From Xylaria sp. FL1777 (lineage: Eukaryota; Ascomycota; Sordariomycetes; Xylariales; Xylariaceae): a DNA stretch of 64,000 bases. Positions 1 through 13,450 of the stretch are shown here, piece after piece (the stretch's first letter is position 1; each line of letters starts with the position of its first letter). The notes under the pieces were generated by a model, which had not been told where the DNA came from, did not search any database, and saw nothing but the letters and a program-made list of their open reading frames with translations. Where the stretch lies: contig MU400586.1 in the NCBI GenBank assembly GCA_022578965.1, positions 152,166-216,165 of the forward strand, given 5' to 3'. The translations under genes and the position numbers were made by a program.

Positions 1-1841
1 AGCGGTTATTCTGCTTCCTATTTGGCACAGGCCCTCCTCGGTTCAATGTGATGCAGTAGGTAGCAGCTATGTCGAATTGCAAATCGCCGATGCACTACCG
101 TACTGGCATGACTTGGCAATTTGCTTTTCGACCCCTCCTTTGCTGGTCCTACATATACTGCGTAGGTTCTCTCATTCACACCAATACCGCTACATCGTAT
201 AGACAAACGTGCTACGCTAGGCCGGGTGGACTCCTCGATGGTTATCCAGCTTCTTTCCACCAGTAAGTATTCAGATGTAAGTACCTACTTAGTAAGTAGA
301 CGCACTGCAGAGATAGCATGCACTAGGTAGGTACTTAAAGTAGATGTGTAGTGCAGCACTGGGAGTGACCTCGACAGGGGTAGAGAGGCAACTGACCACT
401 CAGCTCACACGGTGGATGAAGGGATGCGAATCTTGCCCCTCTCAGATGGGATTGATGAGAAGTCGATGTGCAGTACATGTAGGTAGGTACCTGTGTCATT
501 CTCTTCCCCTCTATTTGCGCTAGATAGGCCTAGCGTCGAAGGTGAATTTAGCCAATAAACAGTAGCATTCTTCCCGTGCACCTTGTGCTAGGACTATTAT
601 GTGCGTAGGTAGTACTGAGTAGTCATTGCCGCCTCCCATCGCAGTTGTATGCAGACCTCTGAAGATCGCCGTCTCAACGCTCGAGATAAACTACTTTGAG
701 ATCTCGATTCACGGCCAATGCCCAAACAATTGTTTGAATAAGTAGCGTAAAGAGAGCGTTTCCCCCAAGCGACAAGCATTCTCAGGACTTTGGAATAATA
801 TCTTAGGTACTTACCTATACTATTGTAAGACACTTCGAATCATTACACCGAACAGCTTCCGCCTCCCGAGTCACATTTCGCTGGCAGTCCATTTTGTTTG
901 CCAACGTCTTTTTACGGGGCTTTTCCTTGTCGACAGTACCTGATCTTAAAGCCAGTACCTTGTGAAAATGCTGCCTAACAGGGCAATTTGTATATTGTGC
1001 AGGGCGCACATTTATTACGTGGTCGTACACTTATTTCAAAAAGAGAGAAGGGGGTAAAAAAAAAAAAAAAAAAGCCACAGTCGTTATCACATGGATCTGT
1101 ATCACACGGAGGCGCAGTGTGAGCCCAAGTAAGAAGTTGTCCTCAGAAGCCCAGGAGCCCGAATATACCGAGCAACACGACTTACTATTATAGCAGTGCG
1201 CACATATAAGCTCAGCCTACTTGACCTGCGCACCTATCTTAGCACCCGCTTGGTCCCTGTCAGGCAACAAAAGAAAGATGACTATTTCCTATTCAAGCTG
1301 CTTTATTTCATTATATGTAGTACTTGATACTTACCAACGCGTCCCCCTCAGCGTAGCATTCTACAGTACAGTAGCAATTCTTCATTACAAGTTCCAGCCA
1401 GCCCAGTGCTACAGTAGCTACTAGTGGCATTCGCTCGGCATTCGCCCCCACTGAACAACCAGGCCCCGTTGCTGCCCAGAGTCCAGACAAAGTACTACCT
1501 GTTTCGGTACACTGCACTAGGCCGCATCTGCACTGGGCTGCGGAAAGGTTCAGTGACCCATACCTCGCAGGGGGTACCTGGTCCTGCCTGTGACACACTA
1601 GATACGCTAGAACACTGGGCATCTGACATCCGCTGGACGGTTCATAAAGGCAGCCAGATCCTTCTCGTTTCACACATATACTTTGTTTGCTTCCTAGATC
1701 AACAACACAACACAACAAAGCGGCCCGCCACGAAAGCTTCTGGCTTTATCTTCTGCCAGCTCGAGCACCTCTACAATACACCTTGGCTCCAGAGAGCCAC
1801 AGACTTTGAAGACATCTCTTGTCTCAGCGCACCACTTCGCC
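1..1841. other. intergenic, no gene supported
   Basis: No open frame here starts with ATG and looks coding. The stretch holds scattered TAGGTA/TACCTA words (for example near 285-340 and 480-490) and an 18-nt A run at 1056-1073. The end of the stretch (about 1640-1841) is pyrimidine-rich and likely the 5' leader and promoter of the small gene that follows. Confidence 0.6.
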
Positions 1842-2096
1842 ATGTCTACTACCAGTCGCCCTGCCACCACGCAATATTCCAGCTCCTCCTCTACATCGTC
1901 GACCGACTCAGACAATTCCTACAGACTCAGTATGGATACTCGGCCCGTAGCCTCGGTGGAGGTGCTACGTTGCCTTCGCTGCCACCGTCACGTGGAAACA
2001 ACATCAACAGATGACCTCGCTTCCACTGGGATGATCCGTGTGGGTTTCAACCTGTACTACTGCACGAAGTGTGCGGCTGCAGTTGGCTATAAATGA
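1842..2096 (+). CDS. small double-CxxC (zinc-ribbon-like) protein, 84 aa
   Basis: Single-exon 84-aa protein. The first third is a Ser/Thr-rich low-complexity tail (many S residues around 15-27). The second half carries two CxxC knuckles, CLRC at about residue 44 and CTKC at about residue 76, some 30 residues apart, which suggests one structural zinc ion. It ends shortly after the second knuckle. Start chosen at the ATG after a pyrimidine-rich leader; codons upstream in the same frame have no ATG. Short proteins of this layout (disordered Ser-rich N-terminus plus two CxxC) occur widely in filamentous ascomycetes but I know no assigned function. Nucleic-acid or protein binding is only inference. 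Confidence 0.7.
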   Translation: MSTTSRPATTQYSSSSSTSSTDSDNSYRLSMDTRPVASVEVLRCLRCHRHVETTSTDDLASTGMIRVGFNLYYCTKCAAAVGYK

Positions 2097-5000
2097 GGTG
2101 CCTTACCAGCATTTTACTACATTGTTCGCTCATGAAGGTTCACACCGATTGGCGAAGACCGACTAAAACTCTCCAAAACGGATAGTATTAACCTTGAACG
2201 ATTACGACCTCGGATGGAAACCCGTGTTTAGAGCAGGGCGCATATTCCATGCGCTCGAGGATCGGGAATATAGTTGCCGTCGCTCCACGAACAACAACAA
2301 CTAGACGATAACTGCATACGAAGAAATAGCAGTGAGCTTATCCCTCCTACAGACCAAATAGGAGGGACGAAGATCTAGGCCCAATACTAGGGACAACCTG
2401 GCAGCATGGATAAGCTGCAGCACTTTCCCAGTAGGTTGGGTCTATGAACCAACTGCTTGGATTTCGTCCCAGGCTCAGGGTCTGACCCTGATGATCGGTC
2501 GCGCAAATTGGTTCCTGATAGGCAACGATCATCAATTTCCAAATTTATCACTAGGGATCTACACCTCATTTCAGGGGATGCTACACACAGCTGCGCACAT
2601 CGGAACCAGGCTTATGGCTAGACATTCCTGGGCAGAGCTCCATACCGATTGGCTGCGATTGAGATAAGGCTGGTTGTCTATCTACATAGTACGAACTGGC
2701 GACACGAAGCTCAATCGAGTGGCATAGTACAATGATATCAGCAATTGCTTAATATGGATCACGCCGCCGTCCCCATCAACTTGATATAGAGCGCCCAGGT
2801 CGACCACTATTCCCGCGCGTCGTCACCCTTCACCTTTCACCCTTCCACCCTTTCTTGTCTCGTTCATGACTTCCAGCTGGCTGGAATCGATGCTGCGGCT
2901 CACAAATAACTAATGTCACTGTCACCGGATGGAGCGGACGCGACACGTATACGTGTACGCTGTCACAACTTTCTAAGGCTTCAGGTCGGAGGAGGTGGAG
3001 CAGTCTACCCTGTCCCCACTATTTGCAGGATCTAGCGGACTGTCCGTTTTCCCAGACTCGGGACTACGATGACAGGACTTCGCTTAGTCCTCGGTGGTGC
3101 GACAATGGGGCGGCTGTGCATTCGCCTAAGTTCCATTTTTAAAAATTTCTTCTCATGAGTTATGATGGATAATAATACCCTAATTTGTCGAACTGAGTAA
3201 GCGTTTGTTAGATGAGATACCACAATCCAATTTACATGATTTCTGTCCTCACAATCGCATCCCTCTTGCTTTGGTGGTGTTGCATGACGTCTTGGCCCCC
3301 AGCGGTAAGCTTAAGCAGACACGAACTGCACAGAGCCGTAACAGTCGACATCATCAAGGCGTGTGTGCCGTAATCCTTGTCGCTATCCAACGTCATTTGG
3401 ATATATAATTATAGCTACCCTAGACCGCCTCCGCCAATCAAGCCTCTTCTCCACTGCGGTCCTGATTGCGACAGCCTAATTGGCCGTTTTTGGACCTCTC
3501 AAGACTTTCGGTTCCAAGTGATTGAAAATGAAAACCAACATGAGGTGTGTGTGTGTATGTGTGTGTGTGCTTCTGCCTACGTGTACGGCATAGCACACAA
3601 TGTTACAGTAAATCACTGTTACAAATCACTCACATACATACGCAGTACTTACATACATACATGAGGTACCTAGCTAATGCTGAGCAGACGCACGTTCAGC
3701 TGATTGACTCCGGTGTGTAAAAGACATCCTGATCCCGGTCTGTCGGAGCGAAGGTGGCCTTTGGGGCCCGGTGGATGGCCAATTGGCGGAGGAGGAGGAG
3801 GCTTGCAGGGGGCGCGCGCGGGCCCCCGACGGAGTAGGTAGTAGCAATCTAGTATACGCAGTATCAACGTCGGCGACGTATATGTGAACGTTGCCCGAAA
3901 TAAGACCACCGTGATGTACAAGATATGTATGAATGAACGAAGAATCGGAATTTTCATACCACGATGGTACGATTGTGTGCGCGCGCGAGCGGGAAGGGGG
4001 TTTCAATCAGAGGGGAGAAAGGACCTTGGCGAATTGAGATAGGTACAGAGAGATACCCGGGGAAAAGGTTTTGGGGGGGCTTGCGAGGCGCATAATTGTG
4101 ACCGCTGCGACCGCATCATAAGTATGCGTAGGTACATACTATGGTACCCTGTCGCGCGCGGGCCGGTTCACTTCTCGCTTTGTGTGTGTGTCCGTGTTGT
4201 CTTTTTTTAACCGTCACAAACTAACAACTACTATACTATACTATACTGTAGATAGAGTAATGGGTTGCAAAAAGTGATTGTTGCGGACTCTTTTTTGGGA
4301 CTAATTAAGCCTTCCCCCTCCCTCCCGGCCGTCTCTCTGGTCTGTCAAAAGTCGCATTGCAGTAGAGCGCAGACGCCGCAGCAATACCTACACTAGTTAA
4401 TCTTCGGCTATGCAGATATGCATACCAACCCTGAAATCGAACCCTGAAGTTGCAGCGTTCCTTGTGCTTTTGGCTGCCTCGGCGGGCGGCTTGTAACGTT
4501 TCGCTATCGAAGTTCCTTGATTCATATAGCTGGAGTAGGTTTTTGTTTGCAGATAGTCTAAGTAGGTATGGTATGTACATGTGTGCTATATTTGAAAAGG
4601 GGGCTGAGACGTGGCAACAAGTTGAGATGCATCACACGCAATCTACAGCTGGGCTGATGCTGCCCACGTCGTCTGTTTGTGTTTCAAAAGAGGTAAAAGA
4701 GGTAAATTTATTCTTGAGACACATGTCCAAAAAAAACTCGTTAAGTTAGACACGAGGGTTGGAGAATTACTTGAGTTAGGAAGGTAGTCTTAGTATATGT
4801 GAGTTACGGCATACCTACTATCGGATACCGGTAACCTCCGGGATCCACCGCGTTAGTAAAGCAAGCTTACTGAGTATGTAGGTGACTATGACGATTGTAA
4901 TTGGCATCTCTTCTCGGAATAGCTTCATTTCAACGCCATTTAAATACGAGAAAGGTCTCTTTGCCATAGCCAGCAAGCGACCATAGCCTGAAATATCGAA

Positions 5001-8000
5001 TACGACTACAATTGCTTGTCGTCGCTCTCTTGGCCTAATCTTTTTGCTATAATCTCATCCCCGTCCAACGCCCGCATCATGGTGGTGCTGCGTGCTATAT
5101 TACCTACCTCGGCCCCCAAGCCTTTTGGAGCTGTGACCCTCCCTCCCGGGCAATCAGGGTCCGGAAAGATAAAGCTGGGAGTGCACACCATAGGTAAGGG
5201 GAAGTATTGGACTGGGGTACCTACCGCCCGCAACTGCACGACGACATCATCGTGCGCCTAACTTTATGGCATGCTTCCCGTCGTTTTCCATGCGTATGCA
5301 TCGCATGGCTTGTTTCTGCTCCTGCACGTCGCAGTCAGTGGACGTGTGTACATACTGCGTGCAGTAGTATACAGGATAGTATACCTATGATATATTTCTC
5401 TCAATCGCGTCACCACCCCCGTTACCCACCCCTTATATCCCTCATGACACCTATAGTATACGCTCCCAGTGCCGCACACGCTTAGGACAGGCATTATTCT
5501 TATTGGTATAGCCGCGGAGATGGCGCCTCGGTGGTGGTCTCAAGTGGTCGGATATGCGAGGAGAAGGGGAAGGGGGCAGAATCACAACCCCACAGTTACA
5601 CTCGTCAACATATCTAAGGTGGCATTTCGCAATCAATCTGCGTATTTTGCCCTTTGGAAGGAGGGGATGATGGGGAAAATGGGAAAATGATGAACTGCAA
5701 GATATAAAACGAAATAATTAAAACGAGATAAAATAAAAAATGAAAGAACATAATTTTCTGCAACAGCCGTTTAGTCAAACAAGCTTTGCATGATTCCAAG
5801 AACTGGTATTGATTGATTGGTTGGGTTAGTTTATCTGCGCAGCCGCCTCATTTTGAGACAATACCAGGTAAGGTAGTAGCTAATCTTCCCCAAATACCCG
5901 TATCGCGGGTTTTGTTCACAACCGCCTTCCCCGCGAATTGTGCCAGATAGGTAGTTCGAGCCAGGCCTCCCGTGGGGGATTTTCACAAGTGTCACAAGAT
6001 AACGACTACGTACTACTATGATGGAGGCGGCGAATTTATTGAGTTGTCAGGGTGATATTAGGTAGGTCTAAGGCCCCAACCAGAAGCGGAATAGGAAAAA
6101 GTGAGGTTATTCACAATCCTACGCTCGCCTTGTTTGATTCGCTGGCCAATTGTCGTTGGATCGGAGGGCGCTCCGTCGATCGAGACTATGCCACTTCTGG
6201 GGATCGTTAGATTGGATTCTGACGACGACGGGTTATAATTGTTGGTTAATATTAGGCTGGGCGAGTTGTGGTACGGCATATCAATGATATCACCATCTCA
6301 GTCGTCATCGAGCCTAATTTCCCCAAACTCCCGATACCAATCACCCCGCACCGATTTTCACGCGCTGCAGGTTACGCCACATCTGAGATGACATGTAGTG
6401 TGTTGTGCTGTTTCAATAGGGCAGACCTGGTAAGGTTGCGCCATGTAATGACGATAATGCTGTCACCTGATCTGACTTAATCAAGAGAAATTAAGATTCC
6501 GAATAATCTATTTGCGACCTTATCGGTGATTTCGCAGGCGGGAAAGTGGCCATGCGGGAGGAGACCGGTAGAAGCCCATACTGCGTATACCCTAGTACTC
6601 GGATACAGAGACTGATTCCCTCCCCATCAATGCCCAGTCTACGCCAAGACCCAACACGATCTCGGTGATCAGGCACGATTCTGGTAGCACGGCATGAGTA
6701 GGGGGCCAAACAAGACAAGGGGGAGGCTCATATTTTTTTTAATGATAAAAACTGTAAAATAGATAATTAGATAAAATGAAAGAATAAAATCGTGTCCCCG
6801 GCTTCATTCACGGACGTACCGGAGCAATGGGAATTTAACGGCGCATTCGTAGATAGTTCGCTATTCGCCTTCCGAGCAAAAAGCGTTAGGACTAAGCCGG
6901 CAAGTATCTTCTACTTACCTGGGTATACACAAGTAAGTACGCACTTTGGAATCATCAAGGTGAGAAGATCCGGCACACCCGTGGCCGAAGATAAAACGGC
7001 CCCCCTCTCTGCGAACGCTCACCCAGCATACGGAGAAGATTGGAAGCGAAAAGGCGCGGCGTGCCCGAAACGACATTACGACTTGCTGTATACCTGGCGT
7101 ACATATATTATTTTTACTGGCTAAAATCAAGTTTACGTGATGATACCTTGCGCGATTGTTCCTACAGCAAGCAGGCTTACAGGAACGAATTTAGCCTACC
7201 GGCGTTGCATGCCCCTTTGCACGCACGACGAGGTTTCCCAAGCCAGGCACCGCCAGACCCGACTGTTTGGTTCTCGCGGGCCAGGCCCGGAAATAAAAAA
7301 CCAAGAGAAACAGACTCTGCAGCCTTCGCCGGCTTACACTGAAAAAAAAAAAAGAGATGAGTCAGTTCCTGGTTAGTGGTGAGTGGTCACGATACCATGC
7401 CGAATTCAATATTTCCAACGCAATATTGGAGCCAAGACCTGCTTTTGCTTATCTGTCTCGCAGAATATTACTAAATACGGGCGCACACCCATCCTTTTGC
7501 GTGCTGAACTGGGCTCGGGATTTGATAGGACGTATTGAAAACAGGCGCTGACAGATGATCACGACGCTGAAGCATCTCCGTTTGAAGATCCCTATACCCA
7601 TTCCGCTATAAGCTGGCAGGCGCACTCATCCAATGACCAGGACGACAGACTTCGACAACAACTTAGGTCTCGTATTTTTTTTTTTTTTTTTGGATTGACA
7701 TAGTCCTACTCCGAGAATTTGCGCCAGTTACCCGGCAATTGCCTAACTAGATATCGCTCATAAACCCTCCGCGGTGTAAGCGAGAGGCCGGACTATTCGG
7801 TAGCATGCCAGAAGACTGATGAAATAATACCGCAACTTCCAAGAACACAGAGAGCAGCCGTCTGAGATGTGACATGACTAGTCTCACAGGGAATGTATAT
7901 AGTATAGACCCTGGAACCGAGATTGCCGGATAAGTGGAAGAACGGACGATCCGACCCGCGCTACCGGGCCTCCGCAGCGCTGCTGATAGCCACGCTGAAG

Positions 8001-8236
8001 CTAATGGCACGGCGACATCGAGTTAATAATTTCATTTCTTCATTGTTGCAATGGACTTCTTTCCACCGTCCGTGTTTGCCGTCCAAATGCCCAAACCCCG
8101 TATTGAGATCGCAAGCCTCTGGTCTCCCAGCGCAATCCCATTTGCGTTCCATACCAATTAATGCTGGTAGTTAATCCCTCGCGTACTCATTCCTCACACA
8201 TACATCTCTCATAACTCATATCTCAAATAACAGAAT
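2097..8236. other. 6.1-kb gene-poor stretch
   Basis: I see no convincing gene in this long stretch: frames are short, start mostly at non-ATG codons and show no family motif. It contains a (GT)n run with one interruption at 3545-3569, CATA-type microsatellite pieces at 3630-3663, a T17 run at 7675-7691, an A-rich run near 7341-7353 and dispersed TAGGTA words. Base composition is mixed, not uniformly AT-rich, so it does not look like one RIP-mutated transposon. Non-coding RNA cannot be excluded. Confidence 0.55.
3545..3569. repeat. GT dinucleotide microsatellite
   Basis: About a dozen GT units with one interruption (GTGTAT), directly readable. A CATA/ACAT tetranucleotide microsatellite follows at 3630-3663. 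Confidence 0.9.
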
Positions 8237-9935
8237 CTAAGAGTTCTCCATCTTTACGTCTTCGCCGTTCGCCTTACCCAGGTTTTTCAACAAATAACTG
8301 CGCTTGAAGTACTCATTGGGATGAACAATGGTTTCGAGCTGGGCGGAGGTCATAATGCTTTCCTCCTTAGCTTTTTGAATCTCGTTCTTATGAACATACT
8401 CGAACACACTGAATTGCACAAATTAGCGTTAACAATGCAGTAGAGAAGTAAAATGGGTCATACCGATTACAGGCCATATGAAATTTTTGGCTTTCCTTGT
8501 CTGCTTTGACACCATTAAGGACAGATCGATCTGTGATACCTACGCCTTGCAGGAGCGCGGTGAGGTTTTCAAGGCTGAAATGGCGATATGGACATCCGTG
8601 TGCCTCACCAGGGCCAGGTGGATGCTCTGTCAAAATCTTCTGGCATGAAAAGGGAGAGTAACCACCGCCCCGTCGATTCGAGTCGCCGCCAACATCACCA
8701 TACGCGTGCCGTACATTATATCTGTATTCTTTGTTGAAAGTGTCATCGGTAATCTTATGGAAGGAGCTTCGCCAGAAGATCAAACACTCTTCCAAGTTCA
8801 GACCAATCCCTTTCAAAAATAACGTGTACTGCAAACGGCCGAAATGCTTAAGATGTGCGTCTCGTCTTAGAGTCCTGTGTAAATTCTGCATGCACAGGGG
8901 GAATTGTGCCGAAAGGGCATCGATATTCCGTGCCGAGATGTCAGCACCAGGCACCGATGATGAAGAATTTATGTAGGAAGCGTCAGGGGTGATGAAGTTC
9001 TTGGACAGATGGTCCAGTATTGGTGTAAGTCGGTCATCTTCATCTAGCCGCGGTAAGGCACGGGCTGTCAACTAAGCCCTAGTTAATCGTCATGATCACT
9101 CTCCGTAATTAGGGGGAGGGCGGTAATACGTCTAATGCGCGATCTAATCGCTTTGTAAACTCTGCGACCACCATGCTTGATTGTTCTTTGGAAGGAACGT
9201 AAGCCTTGCCGGCTTTCATGAATACCCGCCGCGACTCGACCAGATCTGGTACTCTTTCCCAGTCCACTTTGATCCACGTCTCTTCCTCGGCGCCCTTCTT
9301 GAGGCCTGTCACAGCCGCTAACTCGTCTCTATACTTATTTCGCTCGTCTTCGGTCACTCGTTCACAGTCCAGGTTGACGGATTGTATAAATGCATCTTTC
9401 TCGCGAGAGCCCGCTTTATCTATTCGTAGGCGGAACAGCGTTGTCTCAACACGGCTAAACCTCCGGCGCAGGTCTTCAGTCGACGCAAAGGCTAGCCTTA
9501 GAATGAAATGACTATAGTGGTCTTTCTGGCGCTGCTCGAAGAGGGTCTTCTGGCGCTCTTCGGAGGGCGGCTTCGACGAGGGCGCAGGGTTCGGCTCAAC
9601 AAGGAGATACTTATCGAGCAGAGGCTTCATGTGGTCGGCCATCTCAGTCAGGGTCTTGTTGCGAAACGAGCATGCTTCGAGCTCGGCGAGGACTTGCAGT
9701 AGGTCAGTAACGGAACATGACACTATCTAGGGGCGCAAAGCCTACCCCTTAACCTGTCAATCGCCCATTGTTCGAACTGCTCGAGCGTGATATCTGCGGT
9801 CGGGGGCGTGGCGTAGAAGTTGAGATGATGATGGTATTCCGTCTCCTGATAAGCCGGATCGGCAAACTGTTTCTTGCGATGGTCGGCAACAACTCGTCGC
9901 TTCAGGTCAGGGCGATTGAAATCCTGTCGGAGCAT
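8237..9935 (-). CDS. pri2: DNA primase large subunit
   Basis: Large, iron-sulfur subunit of the primase half of DNA polymerase alpha-primase, which makes the RNA primers for nuclear DNA replication. Four exons: 9935-9746, 9692-9130, 9071-8464, 8408-8237; introns of 53, 58 and 54-55 nt; 510 aa, the usual family length. The N-terminus (start MLRQDF, then the conserved FEQWAIDRL segment) and the helical middle match fungal Pri2. The C-terminal domain holds the four cysteines expected to bind the 4Fe-4S cluster, at about residues 311 (PLCMQ), 394 (FSCQK), 411 (HGCPY) and 452 (MACNR), together with the strongly conserved YGDVGGDSNRRG stretch. Intron 1 joins RLR to VLAELE using a CAAG acceptor. Nothing is missing; it is a normal essential gene. 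The neighbours are unrelated. Confidence 0.96.
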
Positions 9936-11540
9936 TGTGGCGATAGGAACGAGACGAGGATTAGTGCTTTACCAGCATTCAAGGCCTCAAGTACAGCATA
10001 CGTTGTGCGTTGTGCACTATCGGCGGCAGAGACCACGAGGCTGCTTCCAGCTAAAGTGCGCGACGCGTAGTTGGCTTGAGGAAGCGCGTCGCAGACTTAC
10101 TGCACAGAGGGACGACGCGTTAATTGCCGGTGTGGCTATGCCATCTTTTTCAGCCGGCAGTTTGGGTGGCTTGTCTCCGGGGGATGTTTATGCCGACGGC
10201 AGCCGGGCCACAGTCAATTTACGAAGCACAAAAGCCCCCTAACGCCCCTAATCTGCAATTGCTATCCTTCGTTGCACAGTAAGGTAGTAAGGTGGCCTAG
10301 CGTACACCTCCGGCTCCGCCTCTTCGCCATCGCGCAGCCATAAGAGGTCCCACTTCATCTTCGTTTCTCGGCCACTTACTCACTTCGCCCTGTCAGTAGG
10401 CTCGGCAAGCGGCAACAAAAGAGAGCGAGAAGAGAAAAAAAAGAAAGAAAATTTACTCAGTCGTCATTTATTGCGTACTATAGTTGCCTCTCGAGAATAG
10501 CGTACGCTACAGCTTGAATCTGTCACGCCTCCCCGCTTTTAGGGGCAATAAAGCATACCTACTTCGTATGTCATATGTCACTCAACTGCGACGGTCCCGA
10601 AGGAGAGATGCACACCACGCCATCTATCGGTCACTTATCGATCACGCGCTAGGTCGTTGCCGACTACGCCTCTGGTTAGTGTTCAGATCTGTGTCCGGTA
10701 GATCAGATACACTGCGCATAGATGTACAGGGTAGGCGTCAAGAAACAGGGGACAAGAGAAGGGAGCAGAGGCTAATGCTAAGCCATAACCTGCGAACGGT
10801 GTTAGCCTCACTAAAGATAGCTTCGATCGCTAGCGGCAGATGTCCTTCTTTCCCTGGTCGAAACCCAGTCCCGATTGTTCCCTGAGTCTTCCTTGAGAGC
10901 TTCCTCGGGCTTCCAGAATGACGGCTACCAGTGTCAATCATCAGGCCATCTCCACCAACATCAGCGCCAACATCAGCGCCAACATCAGCATTTCCACGGC
11001 GGGTGTTTCACTCCATCTTACTCACTATATCCTACTACCACCTCCTACGCATCCTGCTTGGGGGCACGGCTGCACATGGACCTGTCCTCGGGACAGCATC
11101 TCCCACACTACGCTCCGCCATAATAAGCAGAGTACCTGGTAATTCCCTGGTCGCCCCTCGGCAGCAACCAATCGTCACAATAGTCTTCTGCATGCTTTCA
11201 GCTGCCTCAAACCCTACCAACGTGGTTTTCAGCGCATGATGGTCACGCTAAAAGAGTCAGTGCAGCTGACTTATTTCCCCATTGGGCAACCCCCTGCCCG
11301 TCCGCCCAATCAGCAACCATGGCGATATATCCTGGGGCGTCGTCCGCCTCCGCTTTTGTTGCTTTGTATCAAGTGTGCTTCAACTCTATAACCTGAAGTA
11401 GATAGCTTTCTGCTCCGTGGCTAGCTTACACGATGGCAGTCGCACAGCCGCCCCGGCTTTTAAATCATCTAAATCGGTCGCAAGATGCTTCCCGTCGTTC
11501 GTGGTGCTGTATCAATTAACTTTTGCTTGTCATCATTGTC
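9936..11540. other. intergenic between divergent pri2 and Clr5-domain gene
   Basis: Head-to-head promoter region. Short frames only. A 12-bp unit (CAACATCAGCGC) is repeated nearly three times at 10956-10991. An ATG-initiated 74-codon frame at 10918-11142 includes that repeat, but has no other sign of coding. The part from about 11340 is the likely leader of the Clr5-domain gene. Confidence 0.55.
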
Positions 11541-13257
11541 ATGCAAACCGAACCTGGAGACTCATCTTCTTCCAAGAGGTATGCGACTCCCGAGGATTGG
11601 CCGAAGCTTCAGGATGTCATTGTGCGGCTTTACGTCGAGGAGAACAAGACGCTAGAAGAGGTCAGGCAGTATATGGAAGAGAACCATGATTTCGTCGCAA
11701 CGTATGGTAAACCTCAAATCGTCCCCTTAGTAAAGGATCTCGCTAACTCCTCGCAGCATATCCATGTACAAGAGACAGCTCGCTTCTTGGAACGCCTTCA
11801 AGAATCTACGTTTTGATGAAGTCTTACAGATCCTTCGTTTGAAGAGACAACGGGAGGCGCATAATAAGGGATCCGTTTTTTTTGTAAGAGAACGGAAAGT
11901 GGAGATTGACAGTCTTCAGATATATATATCCCGAAACCCATCGCTTTACTCGAAGCTAGAGTCCGGAGAAGAGCCCCACTCAGATGCAGTCCGGGATGTC
12001 AGCTGTCACACTCCTGCTCCGTTGGAATCCCTTTCAGACTTACCAGAACAAAGCAAGCGGGCCGAAGAGAAGGCGCCGGAAGTCATGCCTAAACCAACGA
12101 GTGAACTTCACGACGACTTGATACAGCTTCTTAGAACCTATATATCACAGGGTTTTGAATCAGGCACATGGGTTCGATCGGCGAATGAGTGCTGGAGCTC
12201 TAGAGGGCGCCGAGGCCCTGCGGAGCTGTTAAAGTCTTTACTGGATAGGTGTATGACAGCAGCGCTATCCGTGGGTCGTCAAGTTGAACCTTCTGCTATA
12301 CGACACGCACTTGATACTCCATTTAGTTTACTGATTCGGGTCTTCAAAAATCCTCCACCAGAGATGATACCCAGAATACTCTGTATTGCTACTCGCCTAG
12401 AACTTATTGGCCGGGGGGAGATACAAGGCATCCTCTTACAATTCTGCTCAGACCTCGCCAGAGCTCTATATGGCCGAGGTCATTCTCTCTCTGCCTTCTG
12501 GCAAACTCTGCTTGACGTACCAGCTGCTGAAAGAAACAGGGCCATCATCGTTGTACTTACACAGTGCGTATCTGAATTTGAAGAGCACCTTGGTACTGGC
12601 CATTCGCTGTCAACAGAAGTATATCTGCTGTATTTTGATGCAGTCGAGAGACAGAAGGACCCTAAGATCCAAGCCGAGATTCTCGAATGCCGGCTATCTA
12701 AACTTGACGAACAAAACATGGACCCCTCTGTTTCAGCAATGCTAAAGTTTGAGCATGCATTAGCAACCTGCAAGGCAGATCTCGCCAACGGCCAACTGGA
12801 CAAGGCAGACGACGCCTTATCTCAACTAGACGTTACGGCTCTTTCACCCCGGGATGACTCATTTCGGTGCGTTTGGCTTGGATACATTCGATGGATGAAG
12901 GGGGATACCACTGCTGCCGAAAATGCATACAAGGACTCTGTTCAGGCGGCAAAGTTGACCGGGTCACGGGATTGTGTTTGCGAGGCTCTATTCCAACTGG
13001 AAACGTTTTACCTGCACGTGCAAAAGCCGCTTCAAGCCGAGGGAATACGAGCGGAGAGGCTCGATGCCCTTCGTAGGCTAGGTACCATTGCTTGGACGGA
13101 CAGGGACGCATCGTTGGGGAAGGGCTTGGAAACTGACTCGAAGGTGACTATTATTCGTATAGGTTCCGAGGCGAGCAGTGAGACATGGGATCCGTCGGCT
13201 TCGGCTGTTATGATAGAACATCACGATTTATATAACCAAGTAGCTACTGGCGTTTAG
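11541..13257 (+). CDS. Clr5-domain protein with helical repeat-like C-terminus, 553 aa
   Basis: Two exons, 11541-11701 and 11757-13257, intron 55 nt with a GTATGG donor and a CTAAC branch site. Residues about 15-72 form a Clr5 domain (WPKLQDVIVRLY, then NKTLEEV, HDFVAT and MYKRQLASW), a helical N-terminal domain common in Pezizomycotina and first named from a fission-yeast heterochromatin factor. The intron falls inside it, between HDFVAT and MYKR, and only the GTATGG donor keeps the frame. The rest is alpha-helical; residues about 360-470 have Ala/Leu/Tyr spacing like TPR units (AENAYKDSVQAAKL), which may mediate protein contacts. Most such proteins are uncharacterised, and a nuclear or regulatory role is only inferred from the domain name. 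Confidence 0.85.
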
Positions 13258-13450
13258 GGCATACAGTAATTATACTTAGAGACGCTAACATTTTAACCCT
13301 TCTATTCCACCGTCCGCCGCTCCAAGTAATCGTAAACGCACTTGCGCTTGAAAATGATCAGTTGAGACGCCGCGTCATCTGCCTGTGTTTCCTTACGGCC
13401 AATCACCCCCCCTATCCGATGTCGCTGGTCTCCTTTCCCCCCCACCACCT

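Noticed and set aside
1424..2014. 196-codon + strand frame overlapping the double-CxxC gene
   Set aside because: Starts at a non-ATG codon, overlaps the conserved-looking small gene in another frame, and has no family motif.
3670..4006. Overlapping 95- and 110-codon minus-strand frames
   Set aside because: Low-complexity Pro/Arg composition in microsatellite-rich DNA, no motif and no splice context.
10918..11142. ATG-initiated 74-codon frame with Asn-Ile-Ser repeats
   Set aside because: Its repeat stems from a 12-bp microsatellite; nothing else suggests coding.
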